From: Sutcliffiella horikoshii DSM 8719
Lineage (GTDB): Bacteria; Bacillota; Bacilli; Bacillales; Bacillaceae_I
DNA: 64,000 bases
Assembly (NCBI GenBank): GCA_001648575.1
Contig: LQXN01000053.1
Location: 23,508-87,507, forward strand
Direction: 5' to 3'
Below, in pieces: positions 63,591 through 64,000 of this stretch (within the stretch, counting starts at the first letter, position 1; every line of letters starts with the position of its first letter). Both the position numbers and the translations under genes were made by a program. Under the pieces are notes generated by a model. That model had not been told where the DNA came from. It was given only the letters and a program-made list of their open reading frames with translations, and did no database searches.

Positions 63591-64000
63591 GCATGAGTTC
63601 CTTTATATGTAAAATTATCCATATTATTTCTAGACAAATACAAAAAAAGCTCCTATTGTAGGTATGTTGGATGTTTGTTCCCATAAACAATCCACCTACA
63701 AAGGAGCACAAAAGCAATATTATGATAGCTCATAAATCAGTTATAAGTCAATGTTTATCTTTATTACCTACAGAAGATTTAGCTTGTCCCCTCCTAAATT
63801 ATGAGATGAAAAAGCTATCTGTAGAACAATTGGTAAAGCTTTTTATCACAGCTCAATTAGATCATTGGGAATCATATCCGGAATTTGATATCAAAATGCG
63901 TGCGTATTCCGATCTCATGAAAGATATTGGAATTGAGAGTATCAGTAGTTCTCAATTAAGCCGAAGAATCAATGATTTAGACACATCCATCTTACAAAAC
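63591..64000 (+). mobile_element. left part of an IS4-like insertion sequence
   Basis: From about 63591 the sequence departs from the repeat. A hairpin (GCTCCT ... GTAGGT with ACCTAC ... AGGAGC, 63646-63706) precedes the transposase and may shield it from outside transcription. The exact left end is not resolved, and the right end lies beyond the window. Confidence 0.65.
63722..64000 (+). CDS. IS4-family-like transposase, N-terminal part
   Basis: The frame from ATG 63722 is open to the last base (93 codons shown). The N-terminal part includes MKKLSVEQLVKLFITAQL and IESISSSQLSRRINDLDTS, which resembles the conserved N-terminus of one IS4-type transposase group. The catalytic DDE residues would lie downstream, outside the window. 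GGAGC lies 15 bases before the ATG, so translation may be weak. Confidence 0.7.
   Translation, partial: MIAHKSVISQCLSLLPTEDLACPLLNYEMKKLSVEQLVKLFITAQLDHWESYPEFDIKMRAYSDLMKDIGIESISSSQLSRRINDLDTSILQN

Overview
The window is a stretch of chromosome from a low-GC, endospore-forming Bacillaceae bacterium. Gene order closely follows the Bacillus subtilis dnaE-accDA-pfkA-pyk-citZ-icd-mdh-phoPR-polA-mutM-ytaF-coaE-gapB-speD-nrdR-dnaB ... thrS-infC-rpmI-rplT ... pheST-rnhC-zapA-cvpA ... polX-mutS2-yshE-lcfA segment. sspI, ytvI, ytaF and ytxC point to a spore former. The exact genus cannot be fixed from the sequence alone.

Layout. 1-8.6 kb: end of dnaE, malic enzyme, a GntR regulator, acetyl-CoA carboxylase carboxyltransferase (accDA, with a FapR-like box upstream) and the pfkA-pyk pair. 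8.7-12 kb: fxsA, a secreted DUF1002 protein, ytvI and ytwI. 12-16 kb: TCA genes citZ-icd-mdh. 16-20 kb: a MaoC-family protein behind a perfect cre site, then phoPR. 20-22 kb: hflKC. 22-29 kb: polA, mutM, ytaF, coaE and gapB, the last with two CcpN-like operators. 29-34.7 kb: speD, nrdR, dnaB, a lipid kinase and ytxC; dnaI is missing from its usual place. 34.7-39 kb: T-box-thrS and L20-leader-infC-rpmI-rplT. 39-46.4 kb: small accessory genes (YsdA, a TVP38 protein, an ECF41-type sigma factor with a carboxymuconolactone-decarboxylase partner, YsdB, dUTPase, M42 peptidase, NERD protein, sspI, ysgA). 46.4-50.4 kb: T-box-pheST. 50.5-51 kb: a likely type I toxin-antitoxin locus. 51-61.6 kb: rnhC, zapA, cvpA, an inserted pspA-ydjGHI operon on the other strand, polX, mutS2 and yshE. 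61.7-64 kb: lcfA, then the start of an IS4-like element that runs off the end.

Themes. (1) About thirteen copies or fragments of a palindromic, modular 60-220 bp intergenic repeat are spread through the window. Three begin with the same terminal motif directly after a terminator hairpin; in two of these the hairpin is duplicated on both sides of the element. Two copies lie inside the transcribed leaders of thrS and pheS. (2) Three sites match sigma-W promoters (hflKC, ysdB, pspA), which suggests a local concentration of envelope-stress genes. (3) Downstream of phoR, four PhoP half-sites at exact 11-bp spacing precede a -10 box, but only a roughly 65-nt region before a terminator follows. (4) At 50.6-50.95 kb a 31-residue membrane peptide has a LexA-like box, a 5'-3' foldback pairing and a convergent antisense transcript, which together look like an SOS-controlled type I toxin-antitoxin module.
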